This document shows, piece by piece, positions 44,491 through 54,134 of a DNA stretch of 64,000 nucleotides. Under the pieces are notes generated by a model. It saw only the letters and a list, made by a program, of their open reading frames with translations, was not told where the DNA came from and did no database searches. The stretch covers positions 2,274,841 to 2,338,840 of the forward strand of contig JANUBW010000001.1 in NCBI GenBank assembly GCA_024809215.1, in the 5' to 3' direction. Made by a program: the position numbers and the translations under genes. Source of the stretch: Niastella sp. OAS944. GTDB lineage: Bacteria > Bacteroidota > Bacteroidia > Chitinophagales > Chitinophagaceae. Each line of letters begins with the position of its first letter. Within the stretch, counting starts at the first letter, position 1.

Positions 44491-44904
44491 CTATTTCAAT
44501 CCCCACAATTCAACTTCCGCTTTGGAAGTTCCTGATCCCGTAACAGTTCTATATACAAAGGTTACATTCTTTATTTCGTGGTCCTTGTTCTTAAGCTCTA
44601 TCACCCTGCTTTCTTCACCGGTCTTCAATTCTGATGCCAGCGCAATATCTTCTGTGGTACCGCCTTCATACGCCACCTGCATATTCTCTATATGAACAGG
44701 CGCATCTTTAACTTTTACCTTTAGCGATTTAAACTTGTCTTTCCCTATTAATATAAACTTATCCTTATCGGTACTAAAGTCAACTTTTGCATCACCGATC
44801 TTGTTCCAACCCGGTTTATTTTTTGTAATAACCTCGGGCTTTTGTGCATGTAGCGCAGTAAATGTTAGAAATGTGGTCATTAGAAACAAAATCATTCTTT
44901 TCAT
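44491..44904 (-). CDS. DUF2541-like secreted protein
   Basis: 137 residues with a signal peptide (MKRMILFLMTTFLTFTALHAQ). The mature domain resembles DUF2541: GWNKIGDAKVDFSTDKD, FKSLKVKVKDAPVHIENMQV, SRVIELKNKDHEIKNVTFVY and a C-terminal KAEVELWGLK. The function of the family is unknown. It has its own terminator and is probably monocistronic. Confidence 0.82.
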   Translation of the reverse strand: MKRMILFLMTTFLTFTALHAQKPEVITKNKPGWNKIGDAKVDFSTDKDKFILIGKDKFKSLKVKVKDAPVHIENMQVAYEGGTTEDIALASELKTGEESRVIELKNKDHEIKNVTFVYRTVTGSGTSKAEVELWGLK

Positions 44905-45107
44905 GGTAACTCCTTTTTTACGTGAAATAATGTGTTCACTTGTTAGAGTTATATGATCAGCAAAATCTGTTCCCTGTGAAAAATGGGTAATGGCATTGCA
45001 ACATTGAGATAACGTTCATCTAAAAACTAAATGGTGTTGTTTACTAATATAATGAATATGGGAACGCCTGAACCGGCTAATAAGGTTGAGTTACCATAAA
45101 TAAAAAA

Positions 45108-45145
45108 ACCTGCAGCGTGGCCATTACTCATAACCAGCTGCAGGT
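45108..45145 (-). terminator. Terminator of the GH31-SusC-SusD operon
   Basis: A 9-bp stem ACCTGCAGC/GCTGCAGGT with a 20-nt loop, followed in the minus direction by TTTTTTTATTT. It lies 23 bases after the lipoprotein stop. Confidence 0.9.
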
Positions 45146-45167
45146 ATTTTATTCCGGAGGTTCGGTA

Positions 45168-46061
45168 TTATTTAGAGTAATAGTTCAGCACCATATACTC
45201 ATTTTTTGATTTATTCTTTACTCCCAATTGCATAGTGTGTTCTGTTAGCGTCAACACCTTTAAACTATATAAATTTCCCGCATCTGTAGGCGTATAGGAA
45301 ACGCCTAATACAGTAGCGTTACTGGTAGTTAGCATTAATGTATTTACATCAAAAAAGTATGTACCAGATTCTGTATTAACGCCTGCAACTCCTTTATGAT
45401 CTGTTGTTAAATAGGGCCCGCCTTTCAAACTAAAGGTCATAAAGCCATAATCTCTTTTTTCTGCCGCCCAGGTATCGTTCAGGTAATTGGGCTCATACTT
45501 CCAGCATAAAGGATCTGATTTATCTGAACATTGGGGCCAGATAATACTTTGGCCGTCGGCTGCTTTGGTACTTGCCACATTGTTGCCACCCGCAAAAAAG
45601 ATGGGGCTCTTAAAGTAAATCTGACTTCCGGCTGCATCTGCATCCAGCATCCAGGTTTTTTCCTTTCCGGGTCCGCCGGTGAGTAGGTTCCAGAGCGGGT
45701 CATTCACATAGTTCAAATTATCCCTGGTTACATGAAGGGTAATGGGATCCAGCTCTACCAACCCCGCACCGGTTACAGCTGTGCGTTTGATCACGTAATC
45801 ACCTTTAAACGCATAACGCACTGTATCTACCTGGTGAGTTGATGTACCGGTTGCATAATTCCAATAAGGTTCAATCTTGTCAGTATGATTGATCAAATAA
45901 ACCGTATTGCCACCTGCATCAACAGCAAGGTCCTGCTTCACTTCCATGTTTATGGCCGATTTATCGGGCAATGAGCCTAAACTGTAGTCTTTCTTTTTAC
46001 AGGAAAGTATCACTGTTGACGCTATAATAATAAACAGCGTTATCAGCTTTATAAGTTTCAT
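45168..46061 (-). CDS. Lipoprotein of a polysaccharide utilisation locus (possible surface glycan-binding protein)
   Basis: 297 residues from the ATG at 46061, which begins with a lipoprotein signal (LFIIIASTVILSCKKKDY, lipobox Cys about 20). The frame extends upstream and would overlap the SusD gene. After the lipobox there is a PKD/Ig-like region (INLTDKIEPYWNYATGT-type segment), then an all-beta C-terminal domain. No enzyme motif is visible. Its position after SusD is the usual place for a SusE/F-type surface glycan-binding lipoprotein. Without a positive family match, this remains an inference from context. Confidence 0.82.
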   Translation of the reverse strand: MKLIKLITLFIIIASTVILSCKKKDYSLGSLPDKSAINMEVKQDLAVDAGGNTVYLINHTDKIEPYWNYATGTSTHQVDTVRYAFKGDYVIKRTAVTGAGLVELDPITLHVTRDNLNYVNDPLWNLLTGGPGKEKTWMLDADAAGSQIYFKSPIFFAGGNNVASTKAADGQSIIWPQCSDKSDPLCWKYEPNYLNDTWAAEKRDYGFMTFSLKGGPYLTTDHKGVAGVNTESGTYFFDVNTLMLTTSNATVLGVSYTPTDAGNLYSLKVLTLTEHTMQLGVKNKSKNEYMVLNYYSK

Positions 46062-46111
46062 TGTTATTCTTTTAATGTTGTTAATGTTTTCAAATACCCT
46101 CCATCGCTCTG

Positions 46112-47701
46112 TTACCATCCTGCATTTTGTTGCAATACGTTATTCGACAAAGTGATTTGTGTATAAGGTATTTGCGACAGCCCTTTGGTTTCAGTGATCT
46201 TCGATGACAGAATGGTCTTTGTTGCATTTGCACCACCATTTTGAACGGTCACCGATTCGCTAATGGCAGCTGCTGCTACGTTCACACCCTGGCGAAGCAG
46301 GTCCCAGTAACGAATACCTTCACCCGCAAATTCCAATCTTCGTTCAGCCATAAGATTTGCCTGGTTTACCGGTTTGGAATTGCTGGCGCCAAAAGCCCGC
46401 TTGCGTACGTCATCGAAATACTTTTGCGCATTGGCTGAACCCAGTTCGGCAGCCATTAACAACACGTCAGCATACCTGATAGACACGTAATCCTGGTACT
46501 GGCCAATCTGAAAGTTCGCCCCACCCAATTTTTCTGCCAGGCTTTTACCGGTAGAATCGGACATGGGAGAATATTTTTTGATATAGTAACCGGTATATTC
46601 CCGCTGATCCTTCTGGTTCTCGAAAGCAAGGTTTTCACCGGTAATAGAAGTTATAGAGGCAGTTTTGCGGGTGTCACCTGCTTCATAAGCATTCCACAGT
46701 TTTGCATTTACGGTTGCACCGCCCCAACCTGCGCCATACGGGGTAATAGTTTGAGCGCGGATGCCGTACATAACCATCCAGTGATTACCATCGGTATTGC
46801 CGTTATAATTGCTGGTATAAGTGTACTTGATGGCAAAAACAGTTTCTTTATTATCTTCTCCTGCATACTTATTAACAGATGCTGCCGGCCATAAAAAGGC
46901 AAAGCTGTCAACGAGTGCAAATCCGCCATTACTGATAACATCTTCGACATAAGTCAGTGCCTGCGTTTTTGAAAGGGAACCTGCGAGATCTACTTTATTG
47001 TAGTAACCGGTATAATACAGGAATACCCGGGCCATCAATGATTCAGCGGCCCATTTGGTAACCCGGCCATAAGTAGATTTATCCTGGCTGGCATAACCGG
47101 TTGCAGGCAGGTTGGCTGCTGCAAACTTCAGGTCTTCGGCAATCAGTTGATAAACACTGTCGGCACTGGCCTGAGGTACATTTTCCATGGTAGGCTTTGT
47201 GATCAGCGGAATATTACCCCATAACCGCACCATATCAAAATAGCAGTAGGCGCGAATAAACTTTGCTTCCGATTCATATATATTCCGCAACTTTTCACTC
47301 CCCGACCAGTTAACCTGATCTAATTTTGACAGCAGCAGATTGGCCCGGTAAATAGCTTTATAATAATTGATCCAGTTGTCGCCAAACAGGTTTTGATCAG
47401 AAGGCGAACGAAGCTTATCAAACTCGTCCATCATTTGATAACCGAATCCATCAGAATTACCAGTGCCGCCAAAAGCGTCATCAGACATTACTTCGGCCGC
47501 TACGGGCAAAGCAATACCACCTGACCACACTCGTTGTAATCCATCGTATACACCTACCAGTGCTTTCCATGCATCATTGGGTGTTTTATAAAAGTTCTGT
47601 TCGGTACCATCTTTTACCTCCTGCGTATCGAGAAAGCTTTTTTTACAGGCTGCCAGCGACAACACAATGATGATGGGTATATATAATTTAAAATTTTTCA
47701 T
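46112..47701 (-). CDS. SusD/RagB-family nutrient-uptake lipoprotein
   Basis: 529 residues with a lipoprotein signal (IIVLSLAACKKSFLDT, lipobox Cys about 19). SusD hallmarks: FYKTPNDAWKALVGVYDGLQ, NWINYYKAIYRANLLLSKLD, AKFIRAYCYFDMVRLWGNIPL (TPR helices), SVYQLIAEDLKFAAANLP, and the C-terminal AERRLEFAGEGIRYWDLLRQG. It forms the glycan-binding lid on the SusC receptor encoded 17 nt upstream and is part of the GH31 operon. Confidence 0.97.
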   Translation of the reverse strand: MKNFKLYIPIIIVLSLAACKKSFLDTQEVKDGTEQNFYKTPNDAWKALVGVYDGLQRVWSGGIALPVAAEVMSDDAFGGTGNSDGFGYQMMDEFDKLRSPSDQNLFGDNWINYYKAIYRANLLLSKLDQVNWSGSEKLRNIYESEAKFIRAYCYFDMVRLWGNIPLITKPTMENVPQASADSVYQLIAEDLKFAAANLPATGYASQDKSTYGRVTKWAAESLMARVFLYYTGYYNKVDLAGSLSKTQALTYVEDVISNGGFALVDSFAFLWPAASVNKYAGEDNKETVFAIKYTYTSNYNGNTDGNHWMVMYGIRAQTITPYGAGWGGATVNAKLWNAYEAGDTRKTASITSITGENLAFENQKDQREYTGYYIKKYSPMSDSTGKSLAEKLGGANFQIGQYQDYVSIRYADVLLMAAELGSANAQKYFDDVRKRAFGASNSKPVNQANLMAERRLEFAGEGIRYWDLLRQGVNVAAAAISESVTVQNGGANATKTILSSKITETKGLSQIPYTQITLSNNVLQQNAGW

Positions 47702-47718
47702 TTCTCTTGCGGTTTTAA

Positions 47719-50700
47719 TTAAAAGCGAATGTTTGCACCAACCATTACGATTCTTGGTCTTGGATAAAAGCCTAAGTCAACCCCCGATGAAAAGCCTTCA
47801 TTATACCCAATTTCAGGGTCCATACCATTGTATTTGGTAAAGGTGAAAGCATTCAATACGGATGCATACAATCTTACTTTGCTCAGGTAATTCTTCTTAA
47901 GCAGTGCGCCAAAATCATAACCAAGGGTAATGGTGCTTATCCGCAAAAAGTCTCCATCATGAATGTACAGATCTGAAAACTGTGTCCAGTTGCGGTTATC
48001 CTCTGTTACTCTTGGTGTCTTATTCGATGAACCGGGTCCGTGCCAGCGGTCGAGGATCGCTTTCGAATAATTGCCCAGTGAACTGGATTGGTCGCGCCAC
48101 GACTGAACAATTTGATTACCTGCTACACCCGATGCCTGTACCAGAAAGTCGAATCCCTTATAATCCAATGCTATATTAAAACCATAAGTGAGGTGGGGAT
48201 TGGGATCACCGATCTTTGTTTTATCCTTGGCATCAATAAGGCCATCATCGTTGAGGTCAACAAAACGTACATCACCGGGTTGCGCTTCTGGTTGTATTTT
48301 ATTACCCGATTTGCCAGTATAAGCATTCACTTCTTCTACAGTCTGGAAAATGCCGTTTGTTTTTAAACCCCAGAAATAACCAACCGGCTGTCCATTTTCG
48401 GCCCGGTAAAACTCGAGCGAATTAGAATACAAAAGATTGTTTTTTCCATGAAGGATGTGATCGGCTGTAGGAATATTACCGATCCTGTTTTTATTCCAGG
48501 CGCCGTTGACACCAATTGAATAATTCAGTTTGCCAATATTGTTTCGGTAATTCAATGCAAGCTCAACACCGGTATTCTTTACATCGCCGCCATTGATCAC
48601 AATTGAATCTACACCAGCGGTTGCCAGCACGGGTATACCTATTATCCAGTCTTTTGTTGTTTTTACATAATAATCGAAAGTCACATTAAGCCGTTTCATC
48701 ACGGTAGCATCGAATCCTATATTGGTTTGTTCAGAAGTTTCCCATTTTAACCCCGGGTTGCCCAGGCGGTTTGGATAAGCACCCTGAACAGATTGTCCTT
48801 CCGTTGGTCCGAAACTATAACCAGCATTTTGAAAACTAATGGCAGATAAATATTGATACGGAGTTACTAATTGATTACCTACCCGGCCCCAGCTTCCACG
48901 TACCTTCAGGTGATCGAGCCATGAAACAGATTGCATAAAATCCTCTGATGAGGCAATCCAGCCTGCCGATACCGAAGGGAAATAACCCCAGCGTTGATCT
49001 TGTGCAAACCGCGATGATCCATCGGCCCTGAAGGTGAGATTCAACAAATACTTCTCGCGGAAATTATATTGCAATCTGCCGAAGTACGACATCAATGCAG
49101 TTTCAGCAGGTTCTCCCGAAAGGGTTATATAGTTTGCTACGCCCACATTTTGCGCAACTGACAGATACGCATAGTTGATGTCTGACACGCGCAGGTCCCA
49201 GTTGGAACCATACATATTGCTGCTTTTTGTTTTCAGTGAAGAGCTACCGGCCATAACGCTGAAATTGTGGCCAGTTCCAACTTTGAAATCATAGCTCAGC
49301 AAATTGTCGAACTGAATGGTGCGTCCTGTACCCATCGACTGATTTACCCGACTAGTATCATTAAACGCATAAATAGACAAATGATAACTTGGTGTATATC
49401 CATGGCTTTGACTGGAGTAGTAATTCAAACCGAGACTTGAACGAAATTTCAACCCTTTAATAGGTTCAACCTGTATATACATATCGCCAAACAAACCCTG
49501 GCTGCTGTTTCGGGAGCGGGTGGTATAATCCATCGTTGCATAAGGATTGGATTCTCCCGGATTCCACCTGTCAGCAGATCTGCCCGGATACCAGCCTGCA
49601 CTGTCGGCGCTGAAGTATTTGCCGGCATCATTATACATAGGCAGGAACGGACTGGTAGTAAAAGCTGCACGTAAGGTATTATTGTACTGATTATCTACCT
49701 TAATACCCCGGCTGTTTTGATAATTGAAGGTAAGATGCTCACCTACCTTAACAATGTTCTGATATAAATTGTGCTCAGAGTTTATTCTGAAATTATAACG
49801 TTCGAAATTAGAGATACCTGATCCACCAACAATACCGCCCTGGTTTGTATACCCTAATGATGAGGAATATGCCGAACCGGCGCCACCACCCTGTATACCC
49901 AATACATAGTTTTGAAAAGGAACGTCCTTATCAAACATTTTCTCCATCCAGTTGGTGTTTACCGGTAAATTATTAATGACGTCATTGGTGAAAATAGGCG
50001 CCTTGCCCGAATTGATAGCTTGTTCATTCATGATGGTCGCATACTCTTTTGCATTGAGCAGCTCGGCTTTACGGGCCACATTCTGTGAGCCATAAAACCC
50101 ATCGAGCGTGATGGTAGCTTTTTGATTGTTCTTCCCTGTTCTTGTAGTAACCAGTATAACGCCATTGGCTGCCTGAGAACCATAGATGGCAGCGGAAGCT
50201 CCATCTTTCAACACATCGATGGATTCAATATCGGCCGGGTTCAGGTAGCTGATATCATTGGTTTGAACACCATCCACAACATACAGCGGAGAAAAATTAC
50301 CTACTGTACCCTTACCACGAATGATCACATTCATGGGCGCACCCGGCTGGCCTGAATAAGAGGTGATCTGCACCCCCGGCGCCTGTCCCTGCAAAGCCTG
50401 CAAGGCATTGGTGGTGTTTTGTTTTTGAATGTCGGCGCCTTTAACCTGTACGTTAGCGCCGGTAACCAGTTTCTTTTTTTGTGTGCCGTAACCGATCACA
50501 ATTACATTCTCCAACTGGCTTTCAGATTCATGTAACAGTATCTTCATTTCGCCCGTACCAACGGTAGCTTCCTGGGTAGCAAACCCAACGGAAGTTATTA
50601 CCAGTACTTCGCCGGCTGCAGCATTAATAGCGAACTTACCGGCCATGTCGGCAACAGCGGTTCGGCTGGTGTTCTTTACCGTAACCGTTGCGCCCCCAAC

Positions 50701-50838
50701 AGGCTCGCTGGTACGTTGACTAATAATAGTACCCTTCACCGTTGTTGTTTGCGCAAACGTGTTTGTGCTTATAAGGAATACAAACAAAATTCCCCATAGC
50801 AACAATGATCGCAGGCAAATCGTTTTGGTTGATTTCAT
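47719..50838 (-). CDS. SusC/RagA-family TonB-dependent receptor
   Basis: 1,039 residues: signal peptide (about 1-29), carboxypeptidase-like regulatory domain (VKGTIISQRTSEPVGGATVTV), SusC motif ENVIVIGYGTQKKK, plug domain (GVQITSYSGQPGAPMNVIIRGKG, LKDGASAAIYGSQAANGVI), and a 22-strand type barrel ending in RIVMVGANIRF. It has no STN domain and no sigma/FecR pair nearby, unlike the receptor at 1-1809, so regulation must come from elsewhere. It imports oligosaccharides with the SusD partner. The gene is 15 nt after the GH31 gene. Confidence 0.97.
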   Translation of the reverse strand: MKSTKTICLRSLLLWGILFVFLISTNTFAQTTTVKGTIISQRTSEPVGGATVTVKNTSRTAVADMAGKFAINAAAGEVLVITSVGFATQEATVGTGEMKILLHESESQLENVIVIGYGTQKKKLVTGANVQVKGADIQKQNTTNALQALQGQAPGVQITSYSGQPGAPMNVIIRGKGTVGNFSPLYVVDGVQTNDISYLNPADIESIDVLKDGASAAIYGSQAANGVILVTTRTGKNNQKATITLDGFYGSQNVARKAELLNAKEYATIMNEQAINSGKAPIFTNDVINNLPVNTNWMEKMFDKDVPFQNYVLGIQGGGAGSAYSSSLGYTNQGGIVGGSGISNFERYNFRINSEHNLYQNIVKVGEHLTFNYQNSRGIKVDNQYNNTLRAAFTTSPFLPMYNDAGKYFSADSAGWYPGRSADRWNPGESNPYATMDYTTRSRNSSQGLFGDMYIQVEPIKGLKFRSSLGLNYYSSQSHGYTPSYHLSIYAFNDTSRVNQSMGTGRTIQFDNLLSYDFKVGTGHNFSVMAGSSSLKTKSSNMYGSNWDLRVSDINYAYLSVAQNVGVANYITLSGEPAETALMSYFGRLQYNFREKYLLNLTFRADGSSRFAQDQRWGYFPSVSAGWIASSEDFMQSVSWLDHLKVRGSWGRVGNQLVTPYQYLSAISFQNAGYSFGPTEGQSVQGAYPNRLGNPGLKWETSEQTNIGFDATVMKRLNVTFDYYVKTTKDWIIGIPVLATAGVDSIVINGGDVKNTGVELALNYRNNIGKLNYSIGVNGAWNKNRIGNIPTADHILHGKNNLLYSNSLEFYRAENGQPVGYFWGLKTNGIFQTVEEVNAYTGKSGNKIQPEAQPGDVRFVDLNDDGLIDAKDKTKIGDPNPHLTYGFNIALDYKGFDFLVQASGVAGNQIVQSWRDQSSSLGNYSKAILDRWHGPGSSNKTPRVTEDNRNWTQFSDLYIHDGDFLRISTITLGYDFGALLKKNYLSKVRLYASVLNAFTFTKYNGMDPEIGYNEGFSSGVDLGFYPRPRIVMVGANIRF

Positions 50839-50853
50839 ATTTAAATGTTTAAC

Positions 50854-53712
50854 TTAACTACGGTTTATGATCAGTTTTTTTCCTTCGTAACTCACTTCTT
50901 TACCTGCACCGGCACTTACATCCAATGCCATTGCTTTAGCCGGTGTAATAATGTTTACCCGAATAGTTCTTTTTTGTAACATGCCTTTGAACGTTCCGGT
51001 GCGATCGCCAATGGTGACCGTTTTTGTGGCTTCGTTATATTTTATTGGGATGATTGAAAACGCACCTTTTTCATAATTATAATTGGTGCCTTCATCTTCA
51101 TACAAATCAAATGAGGCATCGGCGCCGGTATATACATTCAGCGTAATGGTATCGGCCGGTTTTTCTGTAGTGTATTGCAGTTCGGGACCAAAGGGAATTA
51201 TAGAACCCGCTTTTACGTATACGGGCATACGACCGTATGGCGCATCGGCAGTTATTGTTTGTTTTCCTGCATACCATTTGCCGCTATACAGGTGGTACCA
51301 GCCAGCGCCCTTAGGCAGGTACAGCTGGCGGTTAGTTTGTTTGTATTCACAAACCGGGTTTATTAATAATGCCGGCCCAAACATATACTGATCGTCGATG
51401 TTCAGCACAGCGGTATCGGCAGCAAAATCCATGGCCAGCCCGCGCATTATAGTATAGTCATTATGGTAAGCGGCGCCTGCCAGTGAATAGATGTAAGGCA
51501 TTAACCGGTAACGCAATTTATCGTAATACAAAAAGCTTTCATAGGCCGGGTGCGTTTCGGGCGCCAGGTTAAATACTTCGCGAAACGGAAACTGGCCATG
51601 CGAACGGAATAATGGAACAAATGCGCCAAACTGCGACCACCGTGTTACCAACTCCCGCCATTCTTCCAAACTTTCGGCATTGGGTTTTTCAAATTTCTCC
51701 GGTACTACAAAACCGCCTATGTCCATGGTCCAGTAAGGCAGGCCCGACATAGAGAAATTAACACCCGCGGTGATCTGCGCCTTCATATCGTGCCAGGTAG
51801 AACCAATATCGCCACTCCATATGGCGGCAGCATAACGTTGTGAACCGGCAAAACCCGAACGGGTTAACAGGAACACGCGTTTATCGGGATCGGTTGAACG
51901 CTGGCCTTCATAAATGCCTTTTGCGTTTTGCAAAGGGTACGCATTTAAATATTCTGCCGCACTGCCCAATGCAACCGGTGTCATTTGCAGTTTTCTTTTT
52001 TCGGGACTTACATTTGAAAGTATATCGGGCTCGCTGGCATCCATCCACCAGGCATCAATGCCCTTGGTGTAGATCTTCTTATGAATAAGGTCCCAGAAGT
52101 TCTTTCTTGCATTTTCATTAAAGGCATCGTAGAAGGTTGAAACATAGCCTTTGCCTATCCAGTCGCGTTGGCGATCGGCAATATTTCTCTTATACAAAAA
52201 GCCGTTCTTATCAAACTCATTATATATTGAAAGACCTTCATAGAATTTTGGCCATACCGATATCATCAATTTGGTGTTGTATTTTTTATGCAACACATCT
52301 ATCATACTATCGGGCGAAGGAAAACGGGTATTATCAAAATCCTGACTGCCCCATTCTGCTTCGCGCCAGTAACTCCAGTCTAAAACAATATTATCGATAG
52401 GTATTTTTCTTTTGCGGAATTCATCGATGGTAGTAAGTATTTCGGCCTGGGTTTTATAACGCTCGCGGCTTTGCCAAAAACCCAATGCCCATTTGGGAAC
52501 AATAGGCGCTTTACCGGTAAGGTTGCGATAACCGGCAATTACGGCATCCATGTTATCGCCGTAAATAAAATAATAGTCAATCTGTTTACCCGCTTCGCTA
52601 CTAAAACTAAATGCATTCTGTTCTGCTTTTGTAAGCGGTTCCTGCCATTTTACTGCTAAGTACGATTCGGCGCCTTCGGGTATCCATTCAATACGAATGG
52701 GCAGCTTTTCACCACTTTTAAAATGCAGCGGTAATAAGGCGGGGGCCGGGTTCCAGGCTTTGCGCCAACGATCGAGCACCAGCTTTCCGCTTACCCAAAC
52801 TTTTATGGTTCCGCCGAATACAAACCTCAGTTTATGCAAACCGGCGAAATTACTGCTCATGCTTCCCTCCCAGGTTACCGAACCACTGGCTGGGGTAAAC
52901 GCAGCGGGCAGAACGATCTTTGAATCGTTTAGGAATTCCATATTGATCTCCGACTCTGCACGTTCCAACAGCACCTCTTCAGGTTTATTTTTATTATTAC
53001 GATAAGAAGCGGTAAGCCACCCCTGATCGCCATTCTTGGAATATAGTTGTAATGCTGACATTTGTTTCAGCGGCCTTACATCACCTGCGCGGGTAAGGGA
53101 ATAATTGTCCCACAAAATTCCATAATTTTTACTGGACACCAGAAACGGGATCGCCACCTCGGTATTGTTCTGAAAAAAAGTAACCTGCTGGTCTTTATAG
53201 TTCAATACACCATCCTGGTGCTGGCCCAGGCCATACCATGCATCGTCGGGGGTCGATTGAAAGGTTTGGGAAATGGCGTAATACCGTTTGCCATCGAAAA
53301 CCACGGGTTCAAAACTTCTGCCCAATGGCGCCTTTTCGGTTATTATTCTTTTGCCCTTACTATCGAAAAAAGAAACCACCCCGGTTTTAAGATCAACAAT
53401 GGCTGAAAGACTTTTTGTTTTAAGTGTAAGCGTAGTTTTTGAGGGAACCACATTCCAGCTGAGGCCGGGCTTTTTGCTATAGGCGGTGGCCAGGCTTTGG
53501 GTAGTGGCCATTTCGCGGCCGGGTGCTGCCATTACCCTTATTATATTATCGGCAATCACTTCGAGTTTAACGGCGCGGCACGAACCGGTTACCAAACTAT
53601 CGGTATAAATAATAACTCCGGTTGGGGTTGTGGTATACACCGGCGTTTCTGCCATTACGGCATTTATTACACACAAGCACACAATACCTGAAATCAGCAG
53701 TCGTAGTTTCAT
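50854..53712 (-). CDS. GH31 glycoside hydrolase with PA14 insert, probable alpha-xylosidase
   Basis: 952 residues with a signal peptide (LLISGIVCLCVINAVMA). Galactose-mutarotase-like N-terminal domain, a PA14-like insert (about 265-350, GSMSSNFAGLHKLRFVFGG to YLAVKWQEPL), GH31 barrel (about 390-790) and C-terminal beta domains. IDNIVLDWSYWREAEWG lies near 430. The catalytic nucleophile is the Asp of IDAWWMDASEPD (about 555) and the acid/base is the Asp of IWSGDIGSTW (about 633). The WWMDA(S/T)EPD form and the PA14 insert match xyloglucan-active alpha-xylosidases (BoGH31A/CjXyl31A type), but alpha-glucosidase activity is not excluded. It leads the operon with SusC, SusD and a lipoprotein. Upstream are 11-bp repeats. 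Confidence 0.94.
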   Translation of the reverse strand: MKLRLLISGIVCLCVINAVMAETPVYTTTPTGVIIYTDSLVTGSCRAVKLEVIADNIIRVMAAPGREMATTQSLATAYSKKPGLSWNVVPSKTTLTLKTKSLSAIVDLKTGVVSFFDSKGKRIITEKAPLGRSFEPVVFDGKRYYAISQTFQSTPDDAWYGLGQHQDGVLNYKDQQVTFFQNNTEVAIPFLVSSKNYGILWDNYSLTRAGDVRPLKQMSALQLYSKNGDQGWLTASYRNNKNKPEEVLLERAESEINMEFLNDSKIVLPAAFTPASGSVTWEGSMSSNFAGLHKLRFVFGGTIKVWVSGKLVLDRWRKAWNPAPALLPLHFKSGEKLPIRIEWIPEGAESYLAVKWQEPLTKAEQNAFSFSSEAGKQIDYYFIYGDNMDAVIAGYRNLTGKAPIVPKWALGFWQSRERYKTQAEILTTIDEFRKRKIPIDNIVLDWSYWREAEWGSQDFDNTRFPSPDSMIDVLHKKYNTKLMISVWPKFYEGLSIYNEFDKNGFLYKRNIADRQRDWIGKGYVSTFYDAFNENARKNFWDLIHKKIYTKGIDAWWMDASEPDILSNVSPEKRKLQMTPVALGSAAEYLNAYPLQNAKGIYEGQRSTDPDKRVFLLTRSGFAGSQRYAAAIWSGDIGSTWHDMKAQITAGVNFSMSGLPYWTMDIGGFVVPEKFEKPNAESLEEWRELVTRWSQFGAFVPLFRSHGQFPFREVFNLAPETHPAYESFLYYDKLRYRLMPYIYSLAGAAYHNDYTIMRGLAMDFAADTAVLNIDDQYMFGPALLINPVCEYKQTNRQLYLPKGAGWYHLYSGKWYAGKQTITADAPYGRMPVYVKAGSIIPFGPELQYTTEKPADTITLNVYTGADASFDLYEDEGTNYNYEKGAFSIIPIKYNEATKTVTIGDRTGTFKGMLQKRTIRVNIITPAKAMALDVSAGAGKEVSYEGKKLIINRS

Positions 53713-53915
53713 ATTTAATGCAATACAAGCGTTAATTGATGCTATAAAACTATAGCAGTGGGTGCAAAACGGAGGGACCCAAATGTTTACAAATAGGGCA
53801 CCAAATGTTAAGACAAGCTGATTTTCATCATGTTGTGTGCAAATGGTGATGAAAATCGCCGGGCTACCTGGTTAACCTTTGGTAGTATTCTTATTCGTAC
53901 CATGTTCATATCATC

Positions 53916-53973
53916 TCCGTACCAAGTCCGTACTAAGTCCGTACCATCTCCGTGGTTATTATGGACTTGGTAC
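53916..53973. repeat. 11-bp tandem repeats with an inverted copy, upstream of the GH31 operon
   Basis: TCCGTACCAAG, TCCGTACTAAG and TCCGTACCATC follow each other at 11-nt steps (53916-53948) and run into a partial fourth copy (TCCGTGG). The complement of GTACCAAGTCC occurs 33 nt further on (GGACTTGGTAC, 53963-53973), forming an inverted repeat. The 11-nt period is close to one helical turn, as in arrays of regulator half-sites. It lies about 200 bases upstream of the GH31 start and 160 before the MerR gene. Confidence 0.7.
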
Positions 53974-54076
53974 TCTCTTCATACGCCTGATGTACTTAGT
54001 TAGGGTTAATGAGACCTTAACCAGGTATTGATGAATCCCTGACAAAAGTGCCGTAAAAAAAAACCTGCGATTTCTC

Positions 54077-54109
54077 TTGACCCTTACCTTACGTGATACC
54101 CTATTTTTG
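54077..54109 (+). promoter_or_regulatory. MerR-type promoter with a long spacer
   Basis: TTG (54077-54079) and a -7 element TATTTTTG (54102-54109, TAnnTTTG type) are separated by 22 nt, longer than the usual 19-21. The spacer (ACCCTTACCTTACGTGATACCC) holds a weak dyad of the kind MerR activators bind to twist the DNA. It drives the MerR gene at 54135, pointing to autoregulation. Confidence 0.55.
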
Positions 54110-54134
54110 TTTTTACCAGGTATAAATCCAAACG

